A stretch of 64,000 nt of DNA. It comes from Ramazzottius varieornatus (taxonomy: Eukaryota; Tardigrada; Eutardigrada; Parachela; Ramazzottiidae). Below are positions 17,223 to 28,311 of the stretch, one piece after another; positions within the stretch are counted from its first letter, which is position 1, and every line of letters begins with the position of its first letter. The notes beneath the pieces are model-generated. The model was not told the DNA's origin. It was given only the letters and a program-made list of their open reading frames with translations, and ran no database searches. The stretch covers positions 290,469 through 354,468 of the forward strand of contig BDGG01000010.1 in the NCBI GenBank assembly GCA_001949185.1. Direction: 5' to 3'. The position numbers and the translations under genes are program-made.

Positions 17223-17834
17223 ATGTTCAGGGCTACACTTGTTAAAGTCCATCGATTCGATCCCTTCCGCTTGCTGCCGCGAATCAAGACGGACGTCGCT
17301 TTTGGTACCAATTGACGAAGATAATGCAAGTTGTTCAGCAGTATCGCATCCTTGCTCATTGTTTTTTCTGACTGAAGAGGATATGTTCTCTTTGTTCTTC
17401 AGTCATCCATATTTCGGGTTTCGTACTAATCCTTGGTGGAACAGTGTTGTTATACGTACGGGATTTCATCTGGTTTATGGGTGAGAGCCATTCAGGCAGT
17501 AGCACCATCTTCTTCTATATGGCGAAGTTCGGTGCTCTGGTGACGCATTGTATCAACACCTACAGCACCATAGGATCGAAACGATCCCAAAACCACACTC
17601 TCCATCAAACTGCACCCTTGTTTCTTTACGAACCGTTCGCGGTTTTTTGCATTGCCGGAAAAATTTCTCCGTCCATGTGGTGAACTTGAAAGGGACACCG
17701 TCAGGATAAAACAACAGTTTGGAAGACAGGAAGTCTGACCAGTGGTGATTTCGTGGTTTAAATTTCCGAATTTTATTGTGACTTTAGTCAGACGGTGGAT
17801 CTCTCCAGAAATAAATACAAGGGTGGAGGGATGA
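17223..17834 (+). CDS. Possible small single-pass membrane protein (68 aa)
   Basis: Exons 17223-17304, 17403-17480 and 17788-17834 join in frame. The splice between exons 1 and 2 assembles one hydrophobic helix (VIHISGFVLILGGTVLLYV) followed by RDFIWFM and a short basic tail. No family is recognised. In-frame joins creating a clean membrane segment support it; its small size and location just after a transposon weaken it. Confidence 0.35.
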
Positions 17835-18538
17835 CTCCGCTCCTAAATGCCGTGATCAGAGTTGGTCAGCTAACGAGCTCCCCTGCTTCACGTCCGAAAT
17901 CTCAGATGCCTTAGAATGGGGCCTTTTGATAGTTTGAGCTGCTGGGTAATTTCGACCTCGGTCTCATCAAATAAACGGGAACTTTCGGAACTTGTCTCTC
18001 TGCCGGAGACCACCAACACATCGGAAACCGTTGACAAGTCCGGTTCGACGGCTTCGAGCCAGAAGGAACTCTCGGGTTCGCCTTCGTCTGGAGCCAGTAA
18101 CTAATCGGACATCATGGCGAACTTTCTTTCGATATTGTCCAGCCGCCCGAGTATTGATGTTGTGAATTAACCTTCTCATTCCACCGAGACCGGTCAGCGC
18201 ATCCTAATCTGCCAAGTAACCCGAATCGTCGTCATATGCATCGGATCTTCCAAAGCTTCCTCGCAACACTACCCAACGCTGCTAAGAAGCCCTCTTAGGT
18301 ACTGTACATGTTGCATCTATTCCAACTTTCAAAGATTTCTGCCATTTTCTGGGTCTTTTCGTCGCATTACGTCCGGCTAGCGCATCAGACGCGGATGAAG
18401 TCAAAAACGATCAAAACGTATAGTCTGCGCTGTCTGACCAAACATAACCATAAGCGACCAATGGCCATGTGCCATGCCGGTAGCAGAAACCGAAGTCATT
18501 GATATTTACTGTCATCGTATGACAACGATCCCGTCTAA
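17835..18538. other. Stretch without a recognised gene
   Basis: A Ser/Thr/Glu-rich frame at about 17950-18104 could be a protein tail, but I find no convincing exon leading into it. Nothing else is supported. Confidence 0.4.
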
Positions 18539-18699
18539 TACAGTCTACGACAAAATAAGCTTTCAGAAGTGGGCGGAGCGTCTCAAATACGGATGAGGAA
18601 TCAAAATCATTGTTAAGCCAATGGGCAAACTTGATTCGCTGTGTCCAGCTGGTTTCAGTCACAGCCATTTTTGAAAGCTTATTTTGTCGTACACCGTAC
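18539..18699. repeat. Foldback element with CAGTNTACGACAAA ends, copy 1
   Basis: Left arm from 18541 (CAGTCTACGACAAAATAAGC) pairs with the right arm ending near 18698; stem about 25 bp, element about 160 bp. The end sequence is shared with the element at 49251-49391. Confidence 0.75.
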
Positions 18700-18741
18700 T
18701 ATCAACATCACAGCAGGCTAACCACCGAACTTTTTGGAACT

Positions 18742-18778
18742 AGCAAGTGGTCCTGACCACTGAAAAGGCCGAGCGAGA
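18742..18778 (+). repeat. Dispersed repeat (TAGTGGTTCTGACCACTG type), copy 1
   Basis: About 35 bp containing a palindromic AGTGGTCCTGACCACT and then AAAGGCCGAGC. It is matched closely at 57089-57121, with looser similarity continuing downstream of both. Confidence 0.6.
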
Positions 18779-19078
18779 GCGAGTACATCAACCAAAGGGT
18801 ACATTTATTCGATCACGTAAACCAGCTGGGCAAGGCTCTCAAAACCTTCTCACGGGTTTGTAACGATGGTGCTTGCTTTGGCTTGGCAGGTCGCATGCAG
18901 AACTCACGTACTGTACTACATTTCAAACTTTCAATCACCGCGCTCGACTGGCTTAGACTGTCCGTTCAGCTGAGGTTACGGAGACCGGGCAGAAAACAGT
19001 AAGGAGACTTCATCAAAAAAAGAGTGTGTGTCTGACTCACAGGCCCTTTTTTTGACACCGGGGCAGTATGACCCTCCG

Positions 19079-19340
19079 CAGCCTTGCACGCTGGCTCTTC
19101 GCGCCTCCGTTGCTCGATCGCCCATTGCCCATCCAGTTCGACCGGGGCAGTCAGGTGGACGGTTGATATCAAGGACTGCGTCTCCTGAACGCAGTTCCGG
19201 TTCGCACCCCGCGGGCTTCGCGCGTCCGAAGTGGCTGCGCCCGCTCAACCCCCTGCTCTCTCGCACTCTGGCGCTTCGCACCTCCGTTGCTCGGTCTCTG
19301 ATTACACCGCCGGATCGGGCGGGGGCAGTCAATCGCTCGT
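19079..19340. repeat. GC-rich imperfect direct duplication
   Basis: Two segments of about 80 bp (19079-19160 and 19256-19340) are diverged direct repeats sharing CCTCCGTTGCTCG and GGGGCAGTCA. The tract is far more GC-rich than its neighbours. No coding role is apparent. Confidence 0.55.
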
Positions 19341-19341
19341 A

Positions 19342-19806
19342 AGGGAGCGTTCATTAATGACGTCAGGTACCGCGGGATGCGTGATCCCTTGGATTTTCGA
19401 ACAATCCCTGACATGGGGTGGGGGATGGTCGGCAAAATCTGACGTAAGGCGTCCAAAAATATCAATTAATTAGTAATTCGGTGACTCAGGAATTGAAGCT
19501 GGCGATAGCCTCCGTATATAGTTCATGGTAATTACTGAAAAAATCGGAAACAGCAGATTCCTGCACGAAGCAAACCCGGAGTTCTGTGAGGGGTGGATTG
19601 TGCATAGTCCATGACATTCTAAGCCAGTTCCACTTCCATACTGATACTTTCGCCCTATAAAATTTGGTTTGGAGGGGATGGGTCCTGGATTCTGGCATCA
19701 AGAGAATGTGTCTTCAGGTTTTGACAGTTCCTGACAAGGAAGGGGTGATGGATGGTACGAGCCCTTAATATCAAAACCTGATGACGTCATTAATGAACGC
19801 TCCCTA
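19342..19806. mobile_element. MITE-like element with AGGGAGCGTTCATTAATGAC ends
   Basis: Terminal inverted repeats of about 27 bp (AGGGAGCGTTCATTAATGAC, continuing to GTCAGGT) lie 465 bp apart. There is no coding capacity, and I cannot assign a superfamily from the ends alone. Confidence 0.75.
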
Positions 19807-21481
19807 GGTCGTAACTTATGTCGGCGATGGTTTTTGCGGCGGGCAAAGTTAGGACCGGCTCTTCGTACCCTCACGGACGTGCGCTTCGCCATTTTTGGTG
19901 GAGCTGAAGTTCAATTGCGCTGACGACCACACAAATTTTAATCTAAGTTTGTGTGATACAGGGTTGCCAAATTGGCAATGCCAGTGGGTTTTGTGGGACG
20001 CTTCTGAAAACTGGCGAAGTTTTTCCAGTGGCCGGATGTTTTTCTCAGTGCGCCCATCGTGACAGGCGTATGGGGTTTGAGGGTGATTGCGAATAAAACG
20101 TTTTTGCAACCCCCAGGGGGGGAGGGGTAACTCGCGCATTGTTCTGCATAACGGGGTTTGTGATATTAGTCAGCTTCATCATTTCCGACACACATTGACA
20201 TTCGACAGACCTACAAAGGACTCGCTTCGCTCGTTCTGATTAGCAAGAACTTCCACAGCTCATAGCGCACAGCATCAAGCTGCATATCTCGCTCGCCGCA
20301 CTCGACGAGTTTTCCTTATTCCATAGCCGGATTCTTTCTTTATTCTACGTCCATCAAAACTAACAGAGACAATAAACAGAACTGGACAAAGTTACAGCAA
20401 CTAGGCGCGTGTTAAGCGGCGCTAAAAGGGTTCGACGGTTCGTGCTGAATAGAGCGGAAAAGTGGTGCGCATACACTTGCGCACCACAGTGTACTGTGTT
20501 TAAGAGTACAGAAGGAATCTCTCAGGTCCAATGGGTTTGTTTAGGCAGCTTTTCACAACACAGTTCTCTCGATAAGAGCATTTTGAAATTGACCCGAAAC
20601 CAATAGCCCTCATAGCGTATCGATTCGCATGTTCCCCCGCATTGTGGCGGGAGATGATGGGTACAGCCGGTCATTAGCGCTTGATTCGGCCAACGCGTGA
20701 CCGTAATCAGATCTGCCCTATACGCAGATACCACTTTCATAGCACGTACCACGTACCGATTAATACCGCACTGATGTATGGTCTCTTGTCCCAAAGCGAA
20801 TGCGGAGCTTACAGACCCAGTAACCATGAAGTACTTGACACGTACGACGAACTCCAGGTGTGCACCTTTAGCTTTGGATATCTGTGCTCTTGAAACGCAA
20901 TTATTATGCCGGCGCACAATCCAATGCGAGATCACTTTCATCATCTGATCTACCGCGCGCGACATGCTACGTGCGATATTTTATTTCTGGTTTCTCCCTA
21001 ACTTTGCCGCACCGAAACTCTTCGTTGAAAACTGTTGGTCCCTTGCTGGTATCGTCGCAGATCGCTCCTATTCTTTACTCTGGACTACCTCCTTCCCCTC
21101 CTCCTCCCAATAGCACTCTGACCAGAGTACGTACCATCTTTCGCCCTTTCGCATTCTCTCGATTAGAGTTCCATTGAAGATCTCACAGCTGGAAAAAAAT
21201 AGTATTCGGCTCCTGACTTGCTCCGTGGTACGTCCTGGTGAAATACGCTGGATAACAGGCTGATATGAACTTATGCCGGTAATTTGCGATGGGGAACGCA
21301 ACTGGGAAAATGCAGGATTACTCCCATAAGCGCATTCTTCCTTGCTGGACATTAACAGTCTTTCTTCTTGTCGGTAAGCTAGCCTTCGCGTAACTTGAAC
21401 CATATATCCAGTCGACAAATCCGGCAACGGCCATTGTTGACCATGGTAGCAGGATGCCGGTGCCTTGAAATTTACTTAGAC
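19807..21481. other. Intergenic stretch
   Basis: No recognisable gene. A perfect 10 bp stem (GTGGTGCGCA/TGCGCACCAC, 6 bp loop) lies at 20462-20487. A leader-like frame at 20964-21048 does not join in frame to the chitin-binding exons downstream. Confidence 0.45.
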
Positions 21482-24400
21482 ATGTGTCCGCGCGGATACA
21501 GCTGGGCCAAGTTCACGTTTGTTTACTTGTCATCTACAGGGACAATTGTCAAGACGCTCTTGTTGACTGTCAGTCATGCCTCGGCCAGCTTCCACTGGAC
21601 TGCAGGTTCTCACGCTACGATCCTTGATCCGTCACTTCCGCAGCTGGCACCTCTGCTTAGCAAAAACCTGCCACTTTCGTTTCGGGTAAATTACCATCAC
21701 CAAAATTCCTCCAGTCTTCACTTCATGCGAAACCTTATCATAAATGAAACGTCATGATAAATTTCAACGCGATAGATGCGACGACAAATCGGAGGAGATC
21801 CGTTTCGGTCGATATTCAAAGCCCCTTGCTTTGGACGATTTGGCTTCTTCGAGGATCCTTTTTCCTGTAGTCATTACCACCATTGCATGACCAACGGCAC
21901 ACATATCCGGAGAACCTGTATGCCACCGCTGCAGTTCAGTGAAGAACGACAGATGTGTGCAGAGCCAGGCACCGTTGGTATGTCCTAATCTCAAATATGT
22001 TTCTCTTATTCAACCAGAAAAGTGCCACCAAAGAATTCTCAAGCCAGCACAATAGTCATACGAGCACGTATCCAGTTCTTCATCGTTCTTCCGTACAGAG
22101 CAAGACTTTATTCTTTTTATTTTATCCTTTTTTCTACTCATCAGACTGCCCTGATCTACCGGACTTTTGGCTAGCCGCTGGAGCAGCTGCGGCAGTGTCC
22201 GGTTCGGCCGGCAGCGCTCCCTCAGCTCCTCACTCGCCATCTCCACCTTCCCATCCCAACGCTATTCACAACACCCCGAACCACATGGCGCCATTCAGCG
22301 CTGCCTCGTCCAACAACCCTTTCTTAGCTCGTGGACCGACGTTCAACGCTCCCTCGCAACCTCCGGCTTCCGTCCACAGTCTGGTCAGTCCATTCCACCA
22401 TCGCGGAGAGAGCAATCACCTCAGCGCCAGTGCAGCGGATGGTCCCAGCCCGGCAGGAAGCGCGACCATGACTGACCGTGACCCTATGCTGTCACCCTCA
22501 CGCTCAGCCGTACAGCTAACGAACGACCCCGGCTATATCACCACCTATAATAACCGCCGACATCACGCTGCATCGCCAAACGGTGTTAGACATGTCTCGC
22601 CTATGATAGCGGCCCCTAATGGTGTGCAGCCGGGAAATGTCCTCAGTACTGGCGGACATTTGCAAATGCTTCCTGGCACACCGCATCATTCCTCTTGGTG
22701 AGTTATACACGCCCCAATAAGAAACGTAAACAGAGAAGAAAAATGTCAAACGGTTCGTCAGCAGGTTTGGGAAACGGCTTTGATCCAACTGTCATCATAA
22801 AATCCGCAAGCAAATTTTTTGAAACGTCAGCGTTTTGGTTCGAGATTTCGAGTCGACCAGACAGCGAGCAGGACTTAGGACTCACACTGCTGCCGGTTCC
22901 AGTACGGTTTTGCGCGTGATGCAAAGCTGACTAAATGATGTGTTTGTCTTACAGGGATGCACAAAGCCGCGCTCCGGCGCATCGTCGCTACCCAAGCAGC
23001 CAAAACGCTCCTGTCGTTCACCACTCACAGTCCGGATCCTACTCCGATTTCAATAACCCGTCAAGCTCTTCCAGTGCCGCATCGCTCTTACACGCTCAAC
23101 TGGCCCAACACAATAATGCGAATGGTGCATCTGACCCTTCTCACAGTCCAGCGGCCAGCAATGCCGCACCACTGGGCGCACTCGATCTTCTCTACGGTCC
23201 ACAATCCAAGATGCCGGAAACACCGCCGGATTCGGTCTTGGAGCGTTTGGGAATGCACGACGCCAACGTCAACACACAGCAAGTGATCCAAGCTGCCTTG
23301 GCGGGGAAGGGACCGGTGGACCCTTTGCATAAAATACTGTCGAACTTGATGCGTGGACCTGAGCATACCAGTGGTAACCACGCCGCTGAACGAGGAAGTG
23401 GTGCCGGAGCGACGAACAGCGAAACCATTTGTGCACCACAGCAAAGAGGCTTCTTCGCCGATTTTGAACATGACTGTAAAGGATATTACTTCTGTTCACC
23501 GTTCGGAGATCGAGCGGATTTCCGCTGTCCTGTGGGAAGATTTTACAGCGAAAAGACCGTCAGCTGCGAAACTCTCGAAAACAGTGAGTGCGCAACTAGA
23601 CATAGCATGATGACAAACTACCTCTGGATCCAATATTACCGTAGAAAAAAGCGCAAATACTGGGCTTTCCACTGAATGAGGGTGTAAGTTAATCAGCAGA
23701 TCTGCTTTTTGCACCTAGAATGGAATGGAGAGTTCGTACTGTATAATCACTGTTTGGCTTGGGGAATTGTCCTTTTTTCCTGTCTGACATCGTTGATTTG
23801 CAGGCAGCTGTGCGACACCAACACCGGTTATCTCACCGCCTCTCGACGGTTCCGCACCGCAGTTTGGAATACCTTATAGTCACGCGACTCCTGACGCAGC
23901 CTCTGAGTTCGGCAGCCACCTGTCACAACAGCAGCAAGTGGCCTCCGGTGCCAGCTCCGGTAATAAGGCCATTGTGATGCGAGGCGGTCTTCAGCCGTCT
24001 GCAGGCATGTACCACCAGCCATATCCGCAGACACCGGCTGTCTACAACTCGGACATCTCCGCTGGCCAAGGTCTGGACGCTCACTTACTTGCTCATCTGC
24101 GGTCCAATCAGCCGGCACCTGCTCCGAACGGCCAGCCCGACCAAGGTCCCGCTGTTCCGTCCAATGGACAATGGCCGTCCAATCCAGCTCCGCCAGCCAT
24201 GAATTATCCAGGTAAGTGAGACGGTTTCCCTAAATTGGGGCTATGCCAGTTAATCAACTGTTATGCCTACCAAAAAGAAGGGCGTAACAAGTTGTGAAAA
24301 TCGTGTAAAAAAACGCCGGTCACCAGTGTGTGGACGAAGTACGTTCCGCTTCACTTGTGATAATTATCCGGACACAATGGGATCTCTTGCAACGGGAGGC

Positions 24401-25070
24401 AATTTCGTGGAATAGAGAGAGAGCACTGCCATCGAACTAATTTTTGTTTGTTTCAACAGGCTACCCTTACCCGATGTTACCACCACCAATGCCTGGAGGA
24501 TACGGTCCTTTCAACTCCCACTATCCCAACGCAGTTGAGACAAAGAAGGTTAACGCTATGCCTATCAAAGACGCACCACTATCCGACACTCCGTCCGACA
24601 GTCCGTCCGACCTGCCTTCCGACGTCTCACCGGTCCCGGAACCTTCCACGTCAGCCACAGTCTTCGGCGCACTAGAGTCCAAGCTTCGCAGTTCCTGGAA
24701 GAGCCTAGCGGGAATATCGGTGGACACGGAGCCTGTTCCACCGGTCGACGTTGCGTCTCCTGTCAACACCACCTTGGCTACCATCAGACCGAAGACCGTT
24801 CCCGCCGTGACGACAACGTTGACGTCCATTCCAGCATTGAACAGTACGGAAGAGATGATGGCGGCGGAGTCGGTAGATACCGCAAACTCCATTGTTGTCC
24901 CGATGGCCAGCTCCATGTCCAAAGCTTTCGACAACGCTCGGTATATGCAAGCCCAAGCCGCAGCGAGGTCCGCAGCGCTGAAGGCGTTCCGATCTGCAAA
25001 GTACGTCGACAGGAAAAGAACCCCGAATCTGAAACTGCTAGATGAATTGAGTGGAATCACCACAGCATAG
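21482..25070 (+). CDS. Secreted chitin-binding protein with two peritrophin-type domains (gene 2)
   Basis: Likely a paralogue of the gene at 11733-16253. Exons: about 21482-21685, 21776-21977, 22145-22697, 22955-23583, 23804-24211, 24460-25070, all in frame, about 868 residues. The first exon is tentative; it supplies a possible signal peptide (GTIVKTLLLTVSHASA). Without it, translation could start at ATG 21776 but would lack a leader. Chitin-binding type-2 domains lie near residues 86-138 (CFGRFGFFEDPFSCSHYHHC) and 477-532 (CKGYYFCSPFGDRADFRC). In each, the sixth Cys is supplied only after splicing to the next exon, which supports the model. Linkers are Ser/Pro/Ala/Asn-rich, and the C-terminal exon carries short SD-P repeats near 24590. 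Confidence 0.82.
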
Positions 25071-25179
25071 ATTCAAAGGTTCCTTGTACTTCGATTCTCT
25101 TCTTTCTTTATTTTTTTCTGCATCATTTACGTGCACCGGACCGCGCAGGCCTATTCCAGAGTTCGGAGCTCCGTGTCTA

Positions 25180-25900
25180 CAGGGTCATCCCTATAAGTTG
25201 AACGGATTTTGATCTTAAATAGAAAAATGAGCGATGCTTTTACTTCTCTGAAAATTCGTCCCCTGCTGCGCCTAACAACCAGAAGCGTTTTGTAGAAGTA
25301 TTGTAGAGATGTCGTGCTCCAGAAGGACCAGGGCGCTGAAGACCTGAACTGTGTGGAAAACACATCGCGAAACCAAAATGCAGTGCACTTCAGGATGGTT
25401 CGTTCGCGGGCGGAACATTTTAGAACATTGTTGCTAATGTTATTCCGCTGGAAAACCATTCTAAATCCAGTATTGATAGAAAGACATCGTTTTCGAGTTC
25501 GTGCACATTGTTGGGTCTGTGAGCGACAATATTGTTGCTAACTCAAGGGGTAAGCAAAATTTTTCGAGTATTTTTTGAATTATTTTCATTTTTCCCGTCC
25601 TCAGCGTGTTAGAGCTGTCTGTTTATTTTTAATGATTAGTTCCAGCGTAATCCTTTCATAAAACAACTTTATCACGAAACGTGGTAGGTTTGCCCGTAAA
25701 ATTTAAATAATTTACTGAAGTTTCCAGTTTTTTCCTCTAAAATGCCTGATTTTTCATAGCTGACAACAATCAAACGATCATTGTTTTTTTAGGAGACCTT
25801 CATAAAAGCAGAAGATGAATACGTGCTCTATCGAATTAGCTGAAATTTAGTGATTTTACCACGAAATCCAAAATCCATCCAACTTATAGGGATCGCCCTG
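25180..25900. mobile_element. Non-autonomous DNA transposon, copy 2 (opposite orientation)
   Basis: Same family as 16428-17211: ends CAGGGTCATCCCTATAAGTT and inverted CTTATAGGGATCGCCCTG. TA flanks the left side; the right side reads CA, probably a decayed TA. About 721 bp. Its right end matches the left end of copy 1 well beyond the termini, so the copies lie head-to-head in family orientation. Confidence 0.85.
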
Positions 25901-26529
25901 CAAAAGGTGCTTAAGGTCGAAGGACGTGAGAAAATAAATAGGCAGAAGGCAGTGCGTTGACAAACTGAATCAGAATCTGATTATCCAACCGAATCCAGTG
26001 GAGAATTCGATGTAGCACAGTCAGGGTTGCTGAATTAACGTTCGCAAGCGGTTTGCGTGCTTCCGTGCGTGGATTGTTTAGAATGCATCCGCAGTGACGT
26101 CGCGCGCACAGGTTCAGCTGGGCACGGCTGGCAGTAGCGACGCAGCCGTTGCAATGGAATTGAATGGATACGAATACGAGCAATTTAGTTAGTGGCTTAC
26201 TCGATCTTCGAGTCGTATATTTACGATAATTTTATTTAAGAGAACAAACGATGATGTTGGACCAGAAAAAGCTGCGTTACCTGGGTAAAGTGTCATGGAC
26301 TCATGGCCACACCGGGAATGTACAGAGAAAAATCAGCTGGTCCAGCCGTTTCGAACTAGTCAACGGAAGCGAAACACGCTTTTCCATATTCAAACAAAAG
26401 GATTAATTTGGTACAGTCCACTCTTGGCACATACTGATTATCGACAGCGGAACTCACCAGCTGAATTCAGCGGATTCCAACAAACTACCCTGCTGGAGAT
26501 ACAATCGTCGGTTATGACGATCTTGCTCA

Positions 26530-27153
26530 TCATTTCTTCTTCTTTTTGTGCTTGACTTGGCCGTTCGACTGGGATTGTTCCAGCTTTTCTTTTTCCGCTG
26601 CTTTTATTTCGTCGGCTTGCGCCTTGGCGGCCAATATGGCCTTCGTTCGAGAATCCTTATTCTTCTTCGCTTTGGCTTCCTTTTGTACCTATCGCATCAC
26701 ATAACACCATAACCCGCAGTTCCGAAAATAATTCTATGGTTTTGCTAACCTCTTTGGACAATTTCCAGGAGAGAAAGGCACTGATACCGAGGAACGGCGT
26801 CAACAGCAAAATAATGTAATATCTGTAAACCAAGATTTTCAGAATTTGAATAATTTGTATATGGCAGCTCGGCAAACGAACTCGACAACATTCTTATCCC
26901 AATGGCGCACGCTTCCAGCCGATAAAGCTAGCAATCTGCGCCACTTGGGAATTCGACAGGATCGTTCATCCAAAATGGCGCACACTCCCAGCCGTCGGTA
27001 CTGAAGCAGTGCGCCATTTGGAAAAACATTCAGGTCGAGTTGATTTTCCGCGTATCAAAGCTCTCACATGAATGTTGTGGGGTTCTTCTCTATCCATTGC
27101 AACCAGCTACGGAACAGATCCTCGGGAATGTACTGTCGGATGTCGAAGCTCAT
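26530..27153 (-). CDS. SMIM15: SMIM15-like small integral membrane protein
   Basis: Exons (5' to 3' on the minus strand) 27153-27068, 26822-26750 and 26688-26530 join in frame to give 105 residues. The start MSFDIRQYIPEDLFRSWLQW, then a membrane helix (YYIILLLTPFLGISAFLSW) followed by KLSKE, matches the order in vertebrate SMIM15: an MFDI-type start, then a helix ending in LSWKLAK. The tail is a Lys/Ala/Glu-rich helix ending in poly-Lys and is longer than in the roughly 74-residue vertebrate protein. The family's function is not established. Intron 1 (26823-27067) carries two tandem GTGGCGCA foldback elements. The exons are short and easily missed by ORF scanning. Confidence 0.8.
26901..26946. 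repeat. GTGGCGCA foldback element, SMIM15 intron 1 (first of a pair)
   Basis: Core of 46 bp: ATGGCGCACG ... CTGCGCCACTT. The next copy starts 73 bp further on. Confidence 0.75.
26974..27019. repeat. GTGGCGCA foldback element, SMIM15 intron 1 (second of a pair)
   Basis: Core of 46 bp with matched substitutions in both arms: AAATGGCGCAC pairs with GTGCGCCATTT. The outer A/T pairing is kept although it departs from the family consensus. Confidence 0.75.
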
Positions 27154-27625
27154 CTTTCTTCAGCACTTCTGGCGAGATGTAGATTAGGGTTCGGACCTAA
27201 TCGATCGAACGCTTTAGTGACTGCAACCCTCTTTGATGCTAGCGTACTCTGCAAGAAAAAATTAAACAATTCAGTTAGATTACACCCATGGGTGATGGCT
27301 GTCCATCGTAATTAACACAGCGTTTTAGAGAATAAGATAGTTGTGCATAGGTAGTACCTCAGAATCGCCTCCAGCCTTCACAGCACAGCTACTCCGTTAG
27401 CGATTCCCTACAGACTTCCATCTTCGGCTGATTGAAAACACTACGCATAGAGGATATGCTGCAAACAATCGCCTAGACATACTCATAATCAAAATCGATA
27501 AAAACTGTAACCCGATAAGGCTGTAAAAATATGCGCGCGTCAAGTGTGAACTGTGAACATTGGGCCATACGTGGAGATCGGACGTACATGGTGACATTCG
27601 AATCGGATCAGTCGAATGCATACAG

Positions 27626-28073
27626 TACACGCACGACGAGATATTACGGGCCAGTAAAAATTACGGACCAGGCGTTTTCGGAACGGCGGCACGGGCAGGT
27701 GATTCTTGCTTCAAGTAAAAACCACATCGAAGGCTGCTCTGCTGTACGTGCTTGCTGGATATTGGGCCGAGGAGCTAAAGCTTGTCATATTAACATTATA
27801 ACAGTCAGATCTTCATTATACCTTCGACAGTTCAAACTATTCGAAGGCTTCTCCGGCCAGCGGGAAAAAGTCGACAGCAACATAGAAGCGTTAGAGTAAA
27901 ACAGCTGATCAACTGATGGCCACTGTCCATGACAATTTTTTCCGGTTGAATTTATACTAAGTTACGTCATTCGTGCGATTTCTGTTTCTGACTTCCATAC
28001 AGATTGTAGATTTGCCGTCTTTTCCGACTGGCCCGTAATTTTTACTGGCCCGTAATATCTTGTCGTGCGTGTA
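27626..28073. mobile_element. MITE-like element with TACACGCACGA ends
   Basis: Arms of about 50 bp (TACACGCACGACGAGATATT, then ACGGGCCAGTAAAAATTACG) are inverted at 28026-28074, with CAG on both outer sides as a possible 3 bp target duplication. No transposase. Same family as the smaller copy at 13575-13778. Confidence 0.8.
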
Positions 28074-28094
28074 CAGTTTCAATTTTGTCCGAAC

Positions 28095-28117
28095 GATAGA
28101 TAGATAGATAGATAGAT
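28095..28117 (+). repeat. (GATA)n microsatellite
   Basis: About six units of GATA. On the minus strand it reads (TATC)n directly after an AATAAATC-type sequence, as in the 3' tails of some non-LTR retrotransposons. Confidence 0.8.
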
Positions 28118-28311
28118 TTATTGAGCCTCGACAATCTAGTCGACGGCTTCCTCGATCGTCAGAGGATAACAAAACATAAAAATACAGTACTAACAGCTTT
28201 GGCAAGTGGAAGCGATCAAGACTAACTTCAGAGATTGACAAATAGAGATTGCAATCCGAGATCAGGCACCAGAAAGGAAGTGGAAAATTCGCACAACCAT
28301 AGCAGAGAGAG

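Noticed and set aside
20964-21048. Leader exon (MLRAIFYFWFLPNF) for chitin-binding gene 2
   Set aside because: The phase at its only donor does not match the first chitin-binding exon at 21776. The exon ending at 21685 fits in phase instead.
27531-27899. 122-codon frame as a gene
   Set aside because: It runs through the arm of the TACACGCACGA inverted-repeat element and resembles nothing known.
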